Shown: piece by piece, positions 26,237-36,456 of the stretch
Layout of the letters: each line of letters starts with the position of its first letter
Numbering within the stretch: position 1 is the first letter of the stretch
Assembly: GCA_028279425.1 (NCBI GenBank)
Contig: JANQNV010000134.1
Span: forward strand, 1 to 64,000
Source of the DNA: Longimicrobiales bacterium
GTDB lineage: Bacteria; Gemmatimonadota; Gemmatimonadetes; Longimicrobiales; Gaopeijiaceae
Direction of reading: 5' to 3'
Length of the DNA stretch: 64,000 nt
Translations under genes and position numbers: made by a program
Notes under the pieces: model-generated
What the model was told of the DNA's origin: nothing
Database searches by the model: none
What the model saw: the letters and a program-made list of their open reading frames with translations, nothing else

Positions 26237-26917
26237 CTACTCCTCGTCCTCGCTGAACGCGAAACGCCCCAGCAGCGGCACGAACCGCACCTCGCCGCCG
26301 ATCTCGTCTTGCGAGACGATGAAGCCGTCCTTGCGCACCAGCACGAGCCGCTGACTTTGCCGATCACCCACGGGAATCAGCATTCGCCCCCCTTCGGCCA
26401 GCTGATCGATCAGCGCCTGGGGCACGCCGGGTGAAGCCGCCGAGACGACGATCACGTCGAAGGGGGCGAATTTCCGCCATCCGATGGTGCCGTCGCCGAC
26501 CATGATGGCCACATTTCGGACCGCCAGCGAGTCGAGCACCGACCGGGCCCGGGTCGACAGCTCGCGCACCCGGTCGATCGAATAGACCCGGTCGCACATG
26601 GAGGCGAGGAGCGCCGTGAGGTAGCCGCTCCCGGTGCCGAGCTCGAGCACGGTGTCCTCGGGCTTCGGCTCGAGCACCTGCAGGTAGTACGCCTGCAGAC
26701 TGGGTTGCGAGGCGGTCTGCGAGAATCCGATCGGCACGGGCGCGTCTTCGTAGGCGCGCGGCCACATGCCCTCGGGAAGGAAGAGGTGACGCGGGATCTC
26801 GTCGAAGCGCCGCAACAGGTCGAGGTCGTTGCAGCCGCGGTCGCGGATCTTCTCGATCATGGCCCGGCGCTGCCCGACGAAGCGGTTGCCGCCGGGAATG
26901 TCGAGCCCCGGGGTCAC
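26237..26917 (-). CDS. pcm: protein-L-isoaspartate O-methyltransferase
   Basis: PIGFSQTASQPSLQAYYLQVLEPKPEDTVLELGTGSGYLTALLA. Confidence 0.9.
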   Translation of the reverse strand: MTPGLDIPGGNRFVGQRRAMIEKIRDRGCNDLDLLRRFDEIPRHLFLPEGMWPRAYEDAPVPIGFSQTASQPSLQAYYLQVLEPKPEDTVLELGTGSGYLTALLASMCDRVYSIDRVRELSTRARSVLDSLAVRNVAIMVGDGTIGWRKFAPFDVIVVSAASPGVPQALIDQLAEGGRMLIPVGDRQSQRLVLVRKDGFIVSQDEIGGEVRFVPLLGRFAFSEDEE

Positions 26918-27663
26918 GAGCCCAGCCCCCACCCCCGGATCTGATCGAGCAGCGGGAAGTTGGTCAGGTCGAGGTGAAGCGGCGTCAGGGAGACGTAGCC
27001 CTCCTTCACGGCCCGGAAGTCGGAGTCCTCCGGACCCGTCCAGTTGGTCGTCCCCCCGCCGATCCAGAAGTACTCCTTGCCGGAGGGGTCCTGCGCTCGC
27101 GTGAGCGAGTCCTTGTAGCGGCGCCTTCCCAGCTTGGTCACGCGCACCCCCTTCACCTGATCCGGCGCCACATTCGGCAGGTTCACGCTGAGCAGGGTGT
27201 CGGCGGGGAAGTCGTCGCGCGCCAGGATCCGCTCGAGGAGGCCGGCGATGACGGGCTGCCACCCCTCGAGCTCCTCGTAGTGCTCACCGGTATACGAGAA
27301 CGCAACGGCCGGAATCCCGAGCACGGTGGCCTCCATCGCGGCCGCCACCGTGCCCGAATAGAGCACGTCTTCGCCCATGTTGGGGCCGTGATTGATGCCC
27401 GAGAGCACGATGTCCGGCTTGTCTTCGAGCAACTCGCCGATGGCGAGGATCACGCAATCGGTCGGCGTGCCGTCCACGATCCACGAGCCGTCGGGCGCCC
27501 GCCGGGCGCGCAGCGGATGATGAAGTGTGAGGGCGTGGCTCGTGGCCGACTGTTCCCGGTCGGGTCCCACGACGGTCACCTGGCCGAAACCGCTCGCCGC
27601 GCGCGCCAGGACGTTGAGGCCGAGGGCGAGATAACCGTCGTCGTTCGTACAGAGGATGCGCAT
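26914..27663 (-). CDS. surE: 5'/3'-nucleotidase SurE
   Basis: MRILCTNDDGYLALGLNVLARA..., VLSGINHGPNMGEDVLYSGTVAAAMEA. Confidence 0.95.
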   Translation of the reverse strand: MRILCTNDDGYLALGLNVLARAASGFGQVTVVGPDREQSATSHALTLHHPLRARRAPDGSWIVDGTPTDCVILAIGELLEDKPDIVLSGINHGPNMGEDVLYSGTVAAAMEATVLGIPAVAFSYTGEHYEELEGWQPVIAGLLERILARDDFPADTLLSVNLPNVAPDQVKGVRVTKLGRRRYKDSLTRAQDPSGKEYFWIGGGTTNWTGPEDSDFRAVKEGYVSLTPLHLDLTNFPLLDQIRGWGLGS

Positions 27664-27816
27664 GCGGGGTGGTGCTCGGTAGGGGCGGGCTCGGGACGGA
27701 AGGCGCTCAGTCGGGTCAGCGGTCGGGGCGGGAGGCGCTCCGTTGAGGCGGCGCTCGCGGCGGGGGGTGCTCGGGTGCGGAGGCGTTGGTGGGGCGGCGC
27801 TGGCGTGCGGAAACCC

Positions 27817-28215
27817 TCAGTCGGCGCTCGCGGCGGCGGCCGACTCGTCGGCGCCCTCGTCGAGCGACGGCGTCAACAGGTCCCGCACATGGAGCAACTC
27901 CTCCTTCATGCTGGACAGGAACTCGGGATCGAGCACGAGCTGGCGCTCCTCGGCCAACTCGCCGGCCTGTCGCATCTCGAGCAACCGCTGCCGCGCGCCT
28001 TCGATGGTGTACTTCTCTTCGTACAGCAGATTCCGCACGAGCAACACCAACTCGATGTCCTTGGGACGGTAGACCCGATTCCCCGCGCGGTTCTTGATCG
28101 GGCTCAACACCTCGAATTGGGACTCCCAGTAGCGCAACACGTGCGGCTTCAGCCCGGTGATGTCGCACACCTCGCCGATGGAGTAGTAGGCCTTCTTTGC
28201 GATGGGCTCGGTCAC
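27817..28215 (-). CDS. MerR-family transcriptional regulator
   Basis: KKAYYSIGEVCDITGLKPHVLRYWESQFEVLSPIKNRAGNRVYRPKDIE. Confidence 0.9.
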   Translation of the reverse strand: MTEPIAKKAYYSIGEVCDITGLKPHVLRYWESQFEVLSPIKNRAGNRVYRPKDIELVLLVRNLLYEEKYTIEGARQRLLEMRQAGELAEERQLVLDPEFLSSMKEELLHVRDLLTPSLDEGADESAAAASAD

Positions 28216-29219
28216 GACCAGTCCTCCGGCTTGGGATCACGCGACATCAGATTGTTCAGCGCCTCGCGAGGGTCGCGCCCCTCGGTCAGCACGGCATGCA
28301 CCTCGGTCGCGATCGGCATCTCGACGCCGAAGCGCCGGGCGAGCTCGACCACGGCCTCGACCGTTCTCACCCCTTCGGCCACGGCCGTCATCTCCCCGAG
28401 GATCGCCTCCAGCGACTCCCCCTGGCCGAGCCGCACACCGACCGCGCGATTCCGGCTGAGGTCCCCGGTGCAGGTCAACACCAGGTCGCCCATCCCGGCC
28501 AGTCCCGAGAAGGTCTCGCGACGCGCTCCCATCGCCAGCCCGAGCCGGGTGATTTCGGCGAGGCCCCGGGTGATCAGGGCCGCACGGGTATTGTGACCAA
28601 AGCCGAGCCCGGTCGCCACTCCGGCCCCGACGGCGATCACATTCTTGAGCGCGCCCCCCAGTTCGACCCCCACCACGTCGGGCGACGTGTAGACGCGAAA
28701 GAAGCGGTTCTGGAACTGCGCCTGCACCCGCTGAGCCGCTGCCTCGGATCGACTCGCGACGACCACCGCGGTGGGCGCCCCCCGGGCCACCTCGAGGGCG
28801 AAGCTGGGCCCCGACAGCACCGAAAACGTCTGTTTCTGGGACGGCGTCAGGATGTCATCCAGTACTTCATCCATTCGCCGCAACGTGTTGATTTCGATTC
28901 CCTTCGACGCACTCACGACAATGGCGTCGTCTTCGAGGAACGGGGCTGCCTCGGCCATCACACTCGCCACCCACTGGGCCGGCGCCACCGACACCACGAG
29001 CCCGGCTCCGCCCAGCGCCTCGTCGAGCCGTGAGGTCGCGACCAGCGAGTCCGGCAGGGGCGCGTCGGGCAGGAACATCCGGTTCACGTGGTCGTCGTTG
29101 ACTTGAGCCACGACCTCGGCCTCCCGCGCCCAGAGCACCGTGGGCACGCCGTTGTGCGCCAGGACGGACGCGAGCGCGGTCCCCCAGCTGCCTGCTCCAA
29201 TCACCGCGGCCTTGTCCAT
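28212..29219 (-). CDS. gpsA: NAD(P)H-dependent glycerol-3-phosphate dehydrogenase
   Basis: AAVIGAGSWGTALASVLAHNG, SASKGIE, GGALKNVIAVGAGV. Confidence 0.95.
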   Translation of the reverse strand: MDKAAVIGAGSWGTALASVLAHNGVPTVLWAREAEVVAQVNDDHVNRMFLPDAPLPDSLVATSRLDEALGGAGLVVSVAPAQWVASVMAEAAPFLEDDAIVVSASKGIEINTLRRMDEVLDDILTPSQKQTFSVLSGPSFALEVARGAPTAVVVASRSEAAAQRVQAQFQNRFFRVYTSPDVVGVELGGALKNVIAVGAGVATGLGFGHNTRAALITRGLAEITRLGLAMGARRETFSGLAGMGDLVLTCTGDLSRNRAVGVRLGQGESLEAILGEMTAVAEGVRTVEAVVELARRFGVEMPIATEVHAVLTEGRDPREALNNLMSRDPKPEDWS

Positions 29220-29313
29220 GCTCAGCTTCCCCTCTCCATGCTCAGCTCGCGCTCGTCCAGCGCGCTCCGGTCCTCGCTCCGCCCGCCGTCGCTCAACCCG
29301 CCCTCGTCCACGC

Positions 29314-29922
29314 TCACCCCGCCCGCTTCGACCCGAAGCGGTTCTCCTCGCCCCGTAGTAGCCGCCCGATGTTGGCGCGGTGCGACCAGATGACGAAAGC
29401 CGCCAGCACCAGGGTGAAGGCGAGGAGGCCGTTTCCGCCCTGGTGTGGCGTCACCGCCACGAGAATCGGGAGGGCCACGGCGGCGGCCAGCGACCCCACC
29501 GATACGATTCGGGTGGCCCAGACCAGCACCACGAAGAGGGCGATGCACACCCCGGCCGCCAGCGGGGCCAACCCCAGAAACACACCGGCACTCGTGGCGA
29601 CCCCCTTCCCTCCCCGAAACCGGACGAAGACCGAGAACACGTGACCGGCGATCGCCGCCCCGCCGAACGCCAGCACCCACCCGAAACCGACGCCCCCCGC
29701 CCACGCCGGAAACAGGGCGACGGGGGCCCAGCCTTTCGCGATATCGACGATCGCAACGGGGAGTGCTGCCCGCCAGCCCAGCACGCGGAAGGTGTTGGTG
29801 GCGCCGAGGTTGCCACTCCCCTTCTCACGTAGATCCACACCGAAGAAGGCCCTTCCCACCCACAGGCTCGTCGCCATCGATCCAACCAGGTACGAGAGGG
29901 CGAGAAGGAGCCAGGGGTTCAC
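29314..29922 (-). CDS. plsY: acyl-phosphate glycerol-3-phosphate acyltransferase
   Basis: GSGNLGATNTFRVLG, FRGGKGVATSAGV. Confidence 0.9.
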   Translation of the reverse strand: MNPWLLLALSYLVGSMATSLWVGRAFFGVDLREKGSGNLGATNTFRVLGWRAALPVAIVDIAKGWAPVALFPAWAGGVGFGWVLAFGGAAIAGHVFSVFVRFRGGKGVATSAGVFLGLAPLAAGVCIALFVVLVWATRIVSVGSLAAAVALPILVAVTPHQGGNGLLAFTLVLAAFVIWSHRANIGRLLRGEENRFGSKRAG

Positions 29923-31238
29923 GACGAACTGGACTCCCGCATGAAAATGCGGAGGGGCGAACCCAGGAACCCCCAGGCGTTGCGGAAGCCGTTGTGCAAG
30001 TAGCGCTGGTAGTGCGCCGGGACGTCCTTGGGGAGGTTGCCGAAGACGACGAAGACGGGCGGGGCGACGTCCACCTGCGTCGCGTATCGCAGCTTCACCG
30101 GGCGGCCGCGCGCATGCGGCGGGGGCTGGCGGCCGACGAGACGGCCGAGCACCTCGTTCACCTCGGAGGTGTCGATCCGACGCTGACGCTGCTCCTCGAC
30201 CTCGATCACCATGTCGAGGGCCTTCCGCACCCGCTGCCCGGTCAGCGCCGAGGCGAACAGGAACGGCACCCACTGCAGGAAGGGCGCGCGGGCGCGCATC
30301 TCCTTCGTGAGCTGGTCGGCGGTGCGCTCGTCCTTCTCGACGAGGTCCCACTTGTTGACGAGCACCACCAGGCCGGCCCCCGCCTGCCACGCCGCCTCCA
30401 TGATGCGCAGATCCTGGTGCGACAGCCCCTCCTGGGCGTCGAGCAGCATGAGGCAGACGTCGGCCTCGCGCACCACCCTCTCGGTGCGGATGTAGGAGTA
30501 GTACTCGAGGTTCTCCTTCACCCGCGACTGGCGGCGCAGCCCCGCGGTGTCGACGAAGACGAGGGTGCGACCGTGATAGGTCATCGAGGTGTCGACCGGA
30601 TCGCGGGTCGTACCCGCCTGGTCGCTCACCACCACCCGCTCCTCGCCGAAGAGCCGATTCACCAGCGACGACTTGCCGACATTGGGCTTGCCGACGACGG
30701 CGACGCGGATGCGGGTCGGGTCGTCGGGCTCCTCGTCGGCCTCGGGCAGCCGAGCCACGATCTCGTCGAGCAGATCGCCCGACCCGCGGCCCGACCCCGA
30801 ACTCACCGGGTGGGGATCGCCCAACCCCAGCTCCCAGAACTCGTGGTGCCCCATTTCACGGGGCAGATTGTCCATCTTGTTGACGGCGAGCACGACCGGC
30901 TTGCCCGAGCTGCGCAGCATCTCGGCCACCTTCTGATCGAGCGGATGTAGCCCATCCTTGCCGTCGGTCACGAGTACGAGCACGTCGGCCTCGTCGATCG
31001 CCGCCTGCGCCTGCTCCCGCACGAGGCGGTCCATGGGCCGATCCGACTCCTCGATCACGCCGCCCGTGTCGACGATCACGAAGTGCCGCCCCGCCCAGTC
31101 GGCCGGAGCGAAGTTGCGGTCCCGCGTCACGCCGGGCTGATCGTCGACGATCGCGAGACGCCGCCCCACGATGCGGTTGAAGAGGGTGGACTTGCCGACG
31201 TTCGGGCGTCCGACCACGGCCACGATGGGAAGACTCAT
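29919..31238 (-). CDS. der: ribosome biogenesis GTPase Der
   Basis: Two tandem GTPase domains (VVGRPNVGKSTLFNR; VVGKPNVGKSSLVNR) plus KH-like C-terminus. Confidence 0.96.
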   Translation of the reverse strand: MSLPIVAVVGRPNVGKSTLFNRIVGRRLAIVDDQPGVTRDRNFAPADWAGRHFVIVDTGGVIEESDRPMDRLVREQAQAAIDEADVLVLVTDGKDGLHPLDQKVAEMLRSSGKPVVLAVNKMDNLPREMGHHEFWELGLGDPHPVSSGSGRGSGDLLDEIVARLPEADEEPDDPTRIRVAVVGKPNVGKSSLVNRLFGEERVVVSDQAGTTRDPVDTSMTYHGRTLVFVDTAGLRRQSRVKENLEYYSYIRTERVVREADVCLMLLDAQEGLSHQDLRIMEAAWQAGAGLVVLVNKWDLVEKDERTADQLTKEMRARAPFLQWVPFLFASALTGQRVRKALDMVIEVEEQRQRRIDTSEVNEVLGRLVGRQPPPHARGRPVKLRYATQVDVAPPVFVVFGNLPKDVPAHYQRYLHNGFRNAWGFLGSPLRIFMRESSSS

Positions 31239-32608
31239 ACGTCGGCCACACTCCAGGTGCCGGCCGAGCGTCCCTCGGGACGGCGCCCCGGGGCTCCGGC
31301 GGCCGCCCCCGCTGAACCGCCCTGCCGGGCCCTGTCGGCTCGCTGGAGCGTGTCGATGAGCTCGTGCCCAGGCACGACCACCGAGGGCGCCAGAGCGGCC
31401 TCTACGTCGCTCAAGGGCATCGAGTCGATGAAGACGTCGTCGGCATTCAGCGCTTCGGCCGGAATCAGGCAGATGTCGCCGTCGCGGCAGTCGGCCGCGA
31501 GGGCGTCGCGCAGGTCTTCGCCCGCCAACAAGCCGGCCGTCGTGACGATCGAGCCGTAGAACTCGTTCACGACCTCGACCACATCGACCTCGCAGGCGGC
31601 CTGCGCGGCAAGCCTGGGCGCGAGATCGCGGAAGAACGGCGCCATCGAGGCCCCGGTGACCAACCGCAGGCGGTGACCCTCGAAGCGCGGCACCTCGTGC
31701 AGCCCCTCATCGAAGTCGGTCAGCAGCCGCCGCACGGAGCCGACCCCGTTTTCGGCGAGCGCTCCCTCGTCGTACCACGCCTGGGAGGGCAGCTCCACCC
31801 CGGCGATCAGGTACATCTCGTCGCCCACGTAGGCCCACGCCTCGCCCCGCTCGCGCAGCCCCCGGGCCCGCGCGGCCTCGACCACCTCGATGGCGGTGCG
31901 CGCCTCGTCGGCCGTGAGCAGGCGCACGGGGCGCAGGTGGTTGTACTTGGTGAGACCCACAGGAACCACCGACAGACTTCGGATCGCCGGCCCGAGGTCC
32001 CACAACTCTTCGATCGTGCGCTCCAGGTGCACCCCGTCGTTCCACTCCGGACACAGTACCACCTGGGTGTGCACTTCCATGCCGTGTTCGGCGAAGCGTC
32101 GCAGGTGCTCCACGATCAGCCCCGCGCGCTCGTTCTTGAGGAGCCGGATGCGGACGTCGGGCTCGGTGGCGTGCACGCTGACGAAGAGCGGTGAGATGCG
32201 CTGATCGATCAGTCGCTGGATTCCCTTGGGACCCAGATTGGTGAGCGTGACGTAGCTGCCATAGGTAAACGACAACCTGAAGTCGTCGTCCCTAAGCCAA
32301 AGGGAGGGACGCACATCCTTCGGGTTGCCATCGATGAAACAGAACACGCACTTGTTGGCGCATTCCCGGATGGCATCCGGGGCCGGCACGATGCCCATGG
32401 GCTCGCCGGGATCGCGCGACACCTCGTAGACGACGGCGTCCCCCGCCGGGGTCAGCGCCTCGAGTTCGAGCTCGGTGTCCGACAGAAAGAAGGTCAGATC
32501 GATGTTGTCGCGCACCCGCTCGCCGTTGATTCGCACGATGCGCGAACCAATCTCCATCTCGAGCTCTTCGGCAATGGAGCCGCTGTCGATGCCGGCGATA
32601 CGTACCAC
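31235..32608 (-). CDS. DUF512 PDZ-radical SAM-like protein
   Basis: VVRIAGIDSGSIAEELEMEIGSRIVRINGE..., CANKCVFCFIDGNPKDVRPSLWLRDDDFRLSFTYGSYVTLTNL. Confidence 0.9.
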   Translation of the reverse strand: MVRIAGIDSGSIAEELEMEIGSRIVRINGERVRDNIDLTFFLSDTELELEALTPAGDAVVYEVSRDPGEPMGIVPAPDAIRECANKCVFCFIDGNPKDVRPSLWLRDDDFRLSFTYGSYVTLTNLGPKGIQRLIDQRISPLFVSVHATEPDVRIRLLKNERAGLIVEHLRRFAEHGMEVHTQVVLCPEWNDGVHLERTIEELWDLGPAIRSLSVVPVGLTKYNHLRPVRLLTADEARTAIEVVEAARARGLRERGEAWAYVGDEMYLIAGVELPSQAWYDEGALAENGVGSVRRLLTDFDEGLHEVPRFEGHRLRLVTGASMAPFFRDLAPRLAAQAACEVDVVEVVNEFYGSIVTTAGLLAGEDLRDALAADCRDGDICLIPAEALNADDVFIDSMPLSDVEAALAPSVVVPGHELIDTLQRADRARQGGSAGAAAGAPGRRPEGRSAGTWSVADV

Positions 32609-32803
32609 GGAAACCTCCTGAGGCCGAGACCCGTCCGGATCTCGACCGTGACCTCCAACCCGCCTCGTGCGGGCGCGGGAAGATAACCGGACCCGACGAG
32701 GGTCCCAAGCGACGGAACCCGCCTCGCTACCCCTGCGTAGCACCGACGTTCGCCGCGCATCGTCGCGCCGGACGCCACCTGTTTCCCACGGCCTCCGAGC
32801 TGC

Positions 32804-34177
32804 ATGCGCGCCCTGCTCCGCATCGCCTCCCTGCTGATCGCGTCGACCCTTGGTACGCTCGTGGTCTCCGGGTGCGAGCAGATCGAGCAGGTCGAAGATC
32901 GCTGGCGGCCCATGACGCCCCACGAGGAGTACCTCCAGGGACTCCACGATGCGGGACTCGCCGGCTCCGGGCTCAGCCAGGCGTGGATCCTCGAGGCCGC
33001 CGAGGCCGTGCGGAGTCCGCGCGACGTCGAGCTGCCCTTCCGGGAAGCCACCTACGTGGCGGCCGATGCCCCCGAGGCGATCGGATACCGCTTCCGACTG
33101 GAGCGGGGGCAGCAGATCCGGATCGGGCTCGACGTCGAGGCCGACCCCTCGCTCCAGGTGTTCCTCGACTTCTTCCGGCTCGCGGCCGACCCCGCCGATC
33201 CGCCGCGTCCCGTTGCGACAGCGCGCACTACACCCGAAGGACTCGTCTACGAGCCGGATCGCGCGGGAGACTACCTCGTGCGGCTCCAGCCCGAGCTCCT
33301 GCAGAGCGGTCGCATGACGCTCACCCTCGAGCTGAATCCGGCCCTCGCGTTTCCGGTGGAGGGCCGTGACATCCGGGCGATCCTCAGCTTCTTCGGGGTG
33401 GCGCGCGATGGGGGCCGCCGCTCCCACGAAGGGGTCGACGTCTTCGCCCCCCGGGGCACCCCGGTGCTCGCCTCCGCGGCCGGGCGGATCACGCGGGCCA
33501 ATGTGACGAACCTCGGCGGCAAGGTCGTTTGGCTGCGCGACGACGTGAAGCGGCGCAGCATCTACTACGCCCACCTCGATTCGCAGACCGTCACCGCCGG
33601 TACTCGCGTCGAGATCGGCGACACCGTGGGATTCGTCGGCAACACCGGCAACGCGCGAACGACGCCGCCTCACCTGCACTACGGCGTCTACTACCGCGGC
33701 GAGGGGGCGATCGACCCGTTTCCCTTTCTCGCCCCGCCGCGGCGCCGACTGGCCGAGGTGGTGGCCGACGCCGACCGGCTCGGATCGTGGGCCCGCGTCG
33801 TCAACGAGGGGCTCCGGTTGCGGGCGCAGCCGGAATCCCGGGCGGATGTGGTGCGCGAGCTCCCGCAGCACACCGCGGTGCGCCTGGTCGGAGCGTCGGG
33901 GGAATGGTACCGGGTGCGGCTGCCCGACGGGACCGCGGGCTACCTGTCGGCCCGCCTGACCGAGGATCTGGATGCCCCGGTAGCCGAGCGCGTGGCGGCG
34001 CGAGCGGTGCCCGCTAGAAGTCGCCCCGAGGAGAGTGCCCCTCTGGTCGAGACGCTGGCCACCGGAGCCGCGCTAGCGGTACTCGCCAACTTCGGAGACT
34101 ACTGGATGGTCCGAACGCCCACCGGACGTCCGACCTGGATTCGCGCCGACGCAGAGACGGCCGACGCGGACGGCTGA
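32804..34177 (+). CDS. M23-family metallopeptidase with SH3 domains, lipoprotein
   Basis: RRSHEGVDVFAPRGTPVLASAAGRIT...TPPHLHYGVYY; two SH3-like repeats at the C-terminus. Confidence 0.88.
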   Translation: MRALLRIASLLIASTLGTLVVSGCEQIEQVEDRWRPMTPHEEYLQGLHDAGLAGSGLSQAWILEAAEAVRSPRDVELPFREATYVAADAPEAIGYRFRLERGQQIRIGLDVEADPSLQVFLDFFRLAADPADPPRPVATARTTPEGLVYEPDRAGDYLVRLQPELLQSGRMTLTLELNPALAFPVEGRDIRAILSFFGVARDGGRRSHEGVDVFAPRGTPVLASAAGRITRANVTNLGGKVVWLRDDVKRRSIYYAHLDSQTVTAGTRVEIGDTVGFVGNTGNARTTPPHLHYGVYYRGEGAIDPFPFLAPPRRRLAEVVADADRLGSWARVVNEGLRLRAQPESRADVVRELPQHTAVRLVGASGEWYRVRLPDGTAGYLSARLTEDLDAPVAERVAARAVPARSRPEESAPLVETLATGAALAVLANFGDYWMVRTPTGRPTWIRADAETADADG

Positions 34178-34191
34178 GGGGAAGCGGTCCC

Positions 34192-34374
34192 TCAGTTGAA
34201 CTCGACCGGCGGGAACTCCGTCACCTGCCAGTCGCCACCATCTCCGGGGCCCTTGCCCCATGCCTGCCCGGCCACCGGTGAGTTCTCCTCTCCGATCGCA
34301 ACGGCAATCACGAACGTCAGCCCCATCACGAGAAAGATCGAGGCGAACAGAAGGCCGGGCTCTTTGCGGATCAT
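34192..34374 (-). CDS. small membrane protein
   Basis: 60 aa with one hydrophobic segment. Confidence 0.4.
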   Translation of the reverse strand: MIRKEPGLLFASIFLVMGLTFVIAVAIGEENSPVAGQAWGKGPGDGGDWQVTEFPPVEFN

Positions 34375-34548
34375 GACGGAGGACTCCTGACGGGTCGGAT
34401 GTGCGAGGGGTGGAACGGAACCGGGGTCGATGACGGACCCGGCAATCTACATCGGCGAGGGTTACCCGCCCAGACGCGCCGCGTTCCCGCCCGATTCGTG
34501 ACCGCTCGCGACGCTTCGTGGAATCGGCCCCGCGAGCACCTCGACCCC

Positions 34549-35583
34549 CTATGGCAAGCCCGGATCGAAGAGGGCGACGCGCCCCGACGGAGCCGTGAAC
34601 ATCGCCCGGCTGGAGTGGCCGACTCCGGCGATCAGCACTTCACGATGTCGATGAGATGGATCGACGAACGTCATGTAGCGCAATAGCGTACGCCCTCGCT
34701 CGAGACGCCTCCGCCCCTGCAGCATCGCGCCGCACGTCGTGTCGAGAGAGGCCGTCAGGGTGTCGGCAGTGCCCAGCAGGATCCGCACGTCTCGCCCGAT
34801 CAGCCGCGCTCGGACGTCGGCGAGGTCGCGGTCCCGCATGTAGCTGTTCAGACCGTCGAAGCCGTAGTGCCACTCGCGGTAGTCGGGACACGCCTCCGCA
34901 TCGGGTAGGGTGAAGGCGGCCCCGTCCCAGCGCTCGGGACCGAGGTAGAGATAGCTCGAGGGGTTGGCGACCACGAAGCGCACCTCGAGGTCGGGGGGGA
35001 CGCCGGGTAGCGCCGTGGCCGCAGCGAAGCGGTGCACCACCTGCCCACCCGCAGAGTGTCCCGCGACCACGATGCGTTCGAGTCGCGGGAACCGGACGCG
35101 GTCGGCGATCTCTTCGACGAGTCGCTCCAGCACAGCGTACGAACTGATCCGCGGGGTGCTGCTTTCCGGGCGCGAGAGGTGGCCGCGCTTCCAGCCACCT
35201 GAGCTCCAGTAGGGCGCGCCAGCCTCCGGATCGTCGTCGACCGTGCGAAAGCGCGGCGCCACCAGCAGGCTCGTCTCGAGCACCCCAGCCGCCCGAGCGG
35301 CCGCCACCGTCGTCTCGAAGTAGCGGTCGTAGTCCCGGCCCGAGCCGTGGATCATGACGACGGCCGTCCGAATCAGCGAATCGGGTTGGTCGAGCCGGTG
35401 CGACCGGTACATGGGCACCGCCACCCCGGGCTGCGCCTCGAACAGGGTGTGGCAGCGCGGCTCTGCACGTTCGCACGCCTCTTCGGCGCGGGGGATCGTG
35501 GGACCGCCATCCGACGAGCACGCCACGAGGCCCAGCGCGGTCGCTGCGGTGGCGGTGAGTACGATGCGGCGAGCCGGGTCCAT
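34549..35583 (-). CDS. alpha/beta hydrolase lipoprotein
   Basis: VVMIHGSGRDYDRYFE, IVVAGHSAGGQVVHRF, lipobox GLVACSS. Confidence 0.75.
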   Translation of the reverse strand: MDPARRIVLTATAATALGLVACSSDGGPTIPRAEEACERAEPRCHTLFEAQPGVAVPMYRSHRLDQPDSLIRTAVVMIHGSGRDYDRYFETTVAAARAAGVLETSLLVAPRFRTVDDDPEAGAPYWSSGGWKRGHLSRPESSTPRISSYAVLERLVEEIADRVRFPRLERIVVAGHSAGGQVVHRFAAATALPGVPPDLEVRFVVANPSSYLYLGPERWDGAAFTLPDAEACPDYREWHYGFDGLNSYMRDRDLADVRARLIGRDVRILLGTADTLTASLDTTCGAMLQGRRRLERGRTLLRYMTFVDPSHRHREVLIAGVGHSSRAMFTAPSGRVALFDPGLP

Positions 35584-35740
35584 AGCCGATGTTCTGCGCC
35601 ACACCGGCTGGGCGCCAGGCGGCGTGCCCGGGCTGCCGGCTACCCCGTCATCACGGACGCTACGCCTGCTACGGCGCCGTCTCTCGAGGGCTGCCTGGAT
35701 CGGGTAGCCCGGAGTGTACAGTCCGGGACGAATCGACCGT

Positions 35741-36265
35741 CTAGCCGACTGCGGCCACCGGCGTGGCGTCCGAGGCAGCCACCGGCGTATCCGCCGCGGC
35801 CGTCGGGGACGAATCCGCGGGAGCCGCCGACGAATCCGCGGGAGCCGCGGTGCGCACGTCGGCACCGGCCCGCAGAACGCCGCGCGTCCAATCCGATCGC
35901 GCGACGGCCATGGCGAGAACTTCCCGCACGCGCGACGCGGAGTCCTGGCCGGTCACGAAGGCCGAGATACCGATCCGGAGGAGGGAGGTGCGAGTGGGTA
36001 GGAGAAGTGGGCGCGGCGTGCAGAGGATGATCACCGCATTGGTCCTACCGTGCAGGATCGGCTCCACGACCTCGTCGTACGCGAGCCCGTCCGCGGGCGG
36101 GGCGATGAAGTACAACACCGCTTCTTCGGAGTCGGGCGGCAGCTGGTCGGCGTCGGTTTCGAACCGCACCTCGACCCGCGACGAGTCCACCCATTCGGGG
36201 ATGATCGCCTGGTAGTCCCGTGGGAGGCGGAAGCCGATCCCCGTGGTGGGAATGTTCTCGGGCAT
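35741..36265 (-). CDS. hypothetical protein with low-complexity C-terminus
   Basis: MPENIPTTGIGFRLPRDYQAIIPEWVDSSRVEVRFETDADQLPPDSEEAVLYFIAPP; DSSAAPA repeats. Confidence 0.5.
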   Translation of the reverse strand: MPENIPTTGIGFRLPRDYQAIIPEWVDSSRVEVRFETDADQLPPDSEEAVLYFIAPPADGLAYDEVVEPILHGRTNAVIILCTPRPLLLPTRTSLLRIGISAFVTGQDSASRVREVLAMAVARSDWTRGVLRAGADVRTAAPADSSAAPADSSPTAAADTPVAASDATPVAAVG

Positions 36266-36456
36266 ATGTACAAGATCCGTTCAGATTCTATCTGTCGAGA
36301 CCGCAACCTCACTACGACGAGGCGGTGCCGCAAGCGAAATCTTGGGATCCGCCGCCAAACGCGCGTACCTTGGTCTGCGCACGCCCCGCGCTTCGCCGCC
36401 GACCTCCCAGCCCGTCCGAGCGCGAGGACTCGCCGACCCTCGCTGGAGAGACGCAG

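Noticed and set aside
26974-28596. 540-aa plus-strand ORF
   Set aside because: Antisense to surE, merR and gpsA, all clearly coding on the minus strand
32609-33871. N-terminal extension of the 878-aa minus ORF (31235-33871)
   Set aside because: Region above 32608 is antisense to the M23 peptidase; the DUF512 protein starts at GTG 32608
35807-35848. Two tandem 21-bp repeats (GACGAATCCGCGGGAGCCGCC)
   Set aside because: In-frame codon repeats of DSSAAPA in a low-complexity protein tail; only two copies, not CRISPR or a regulatory array
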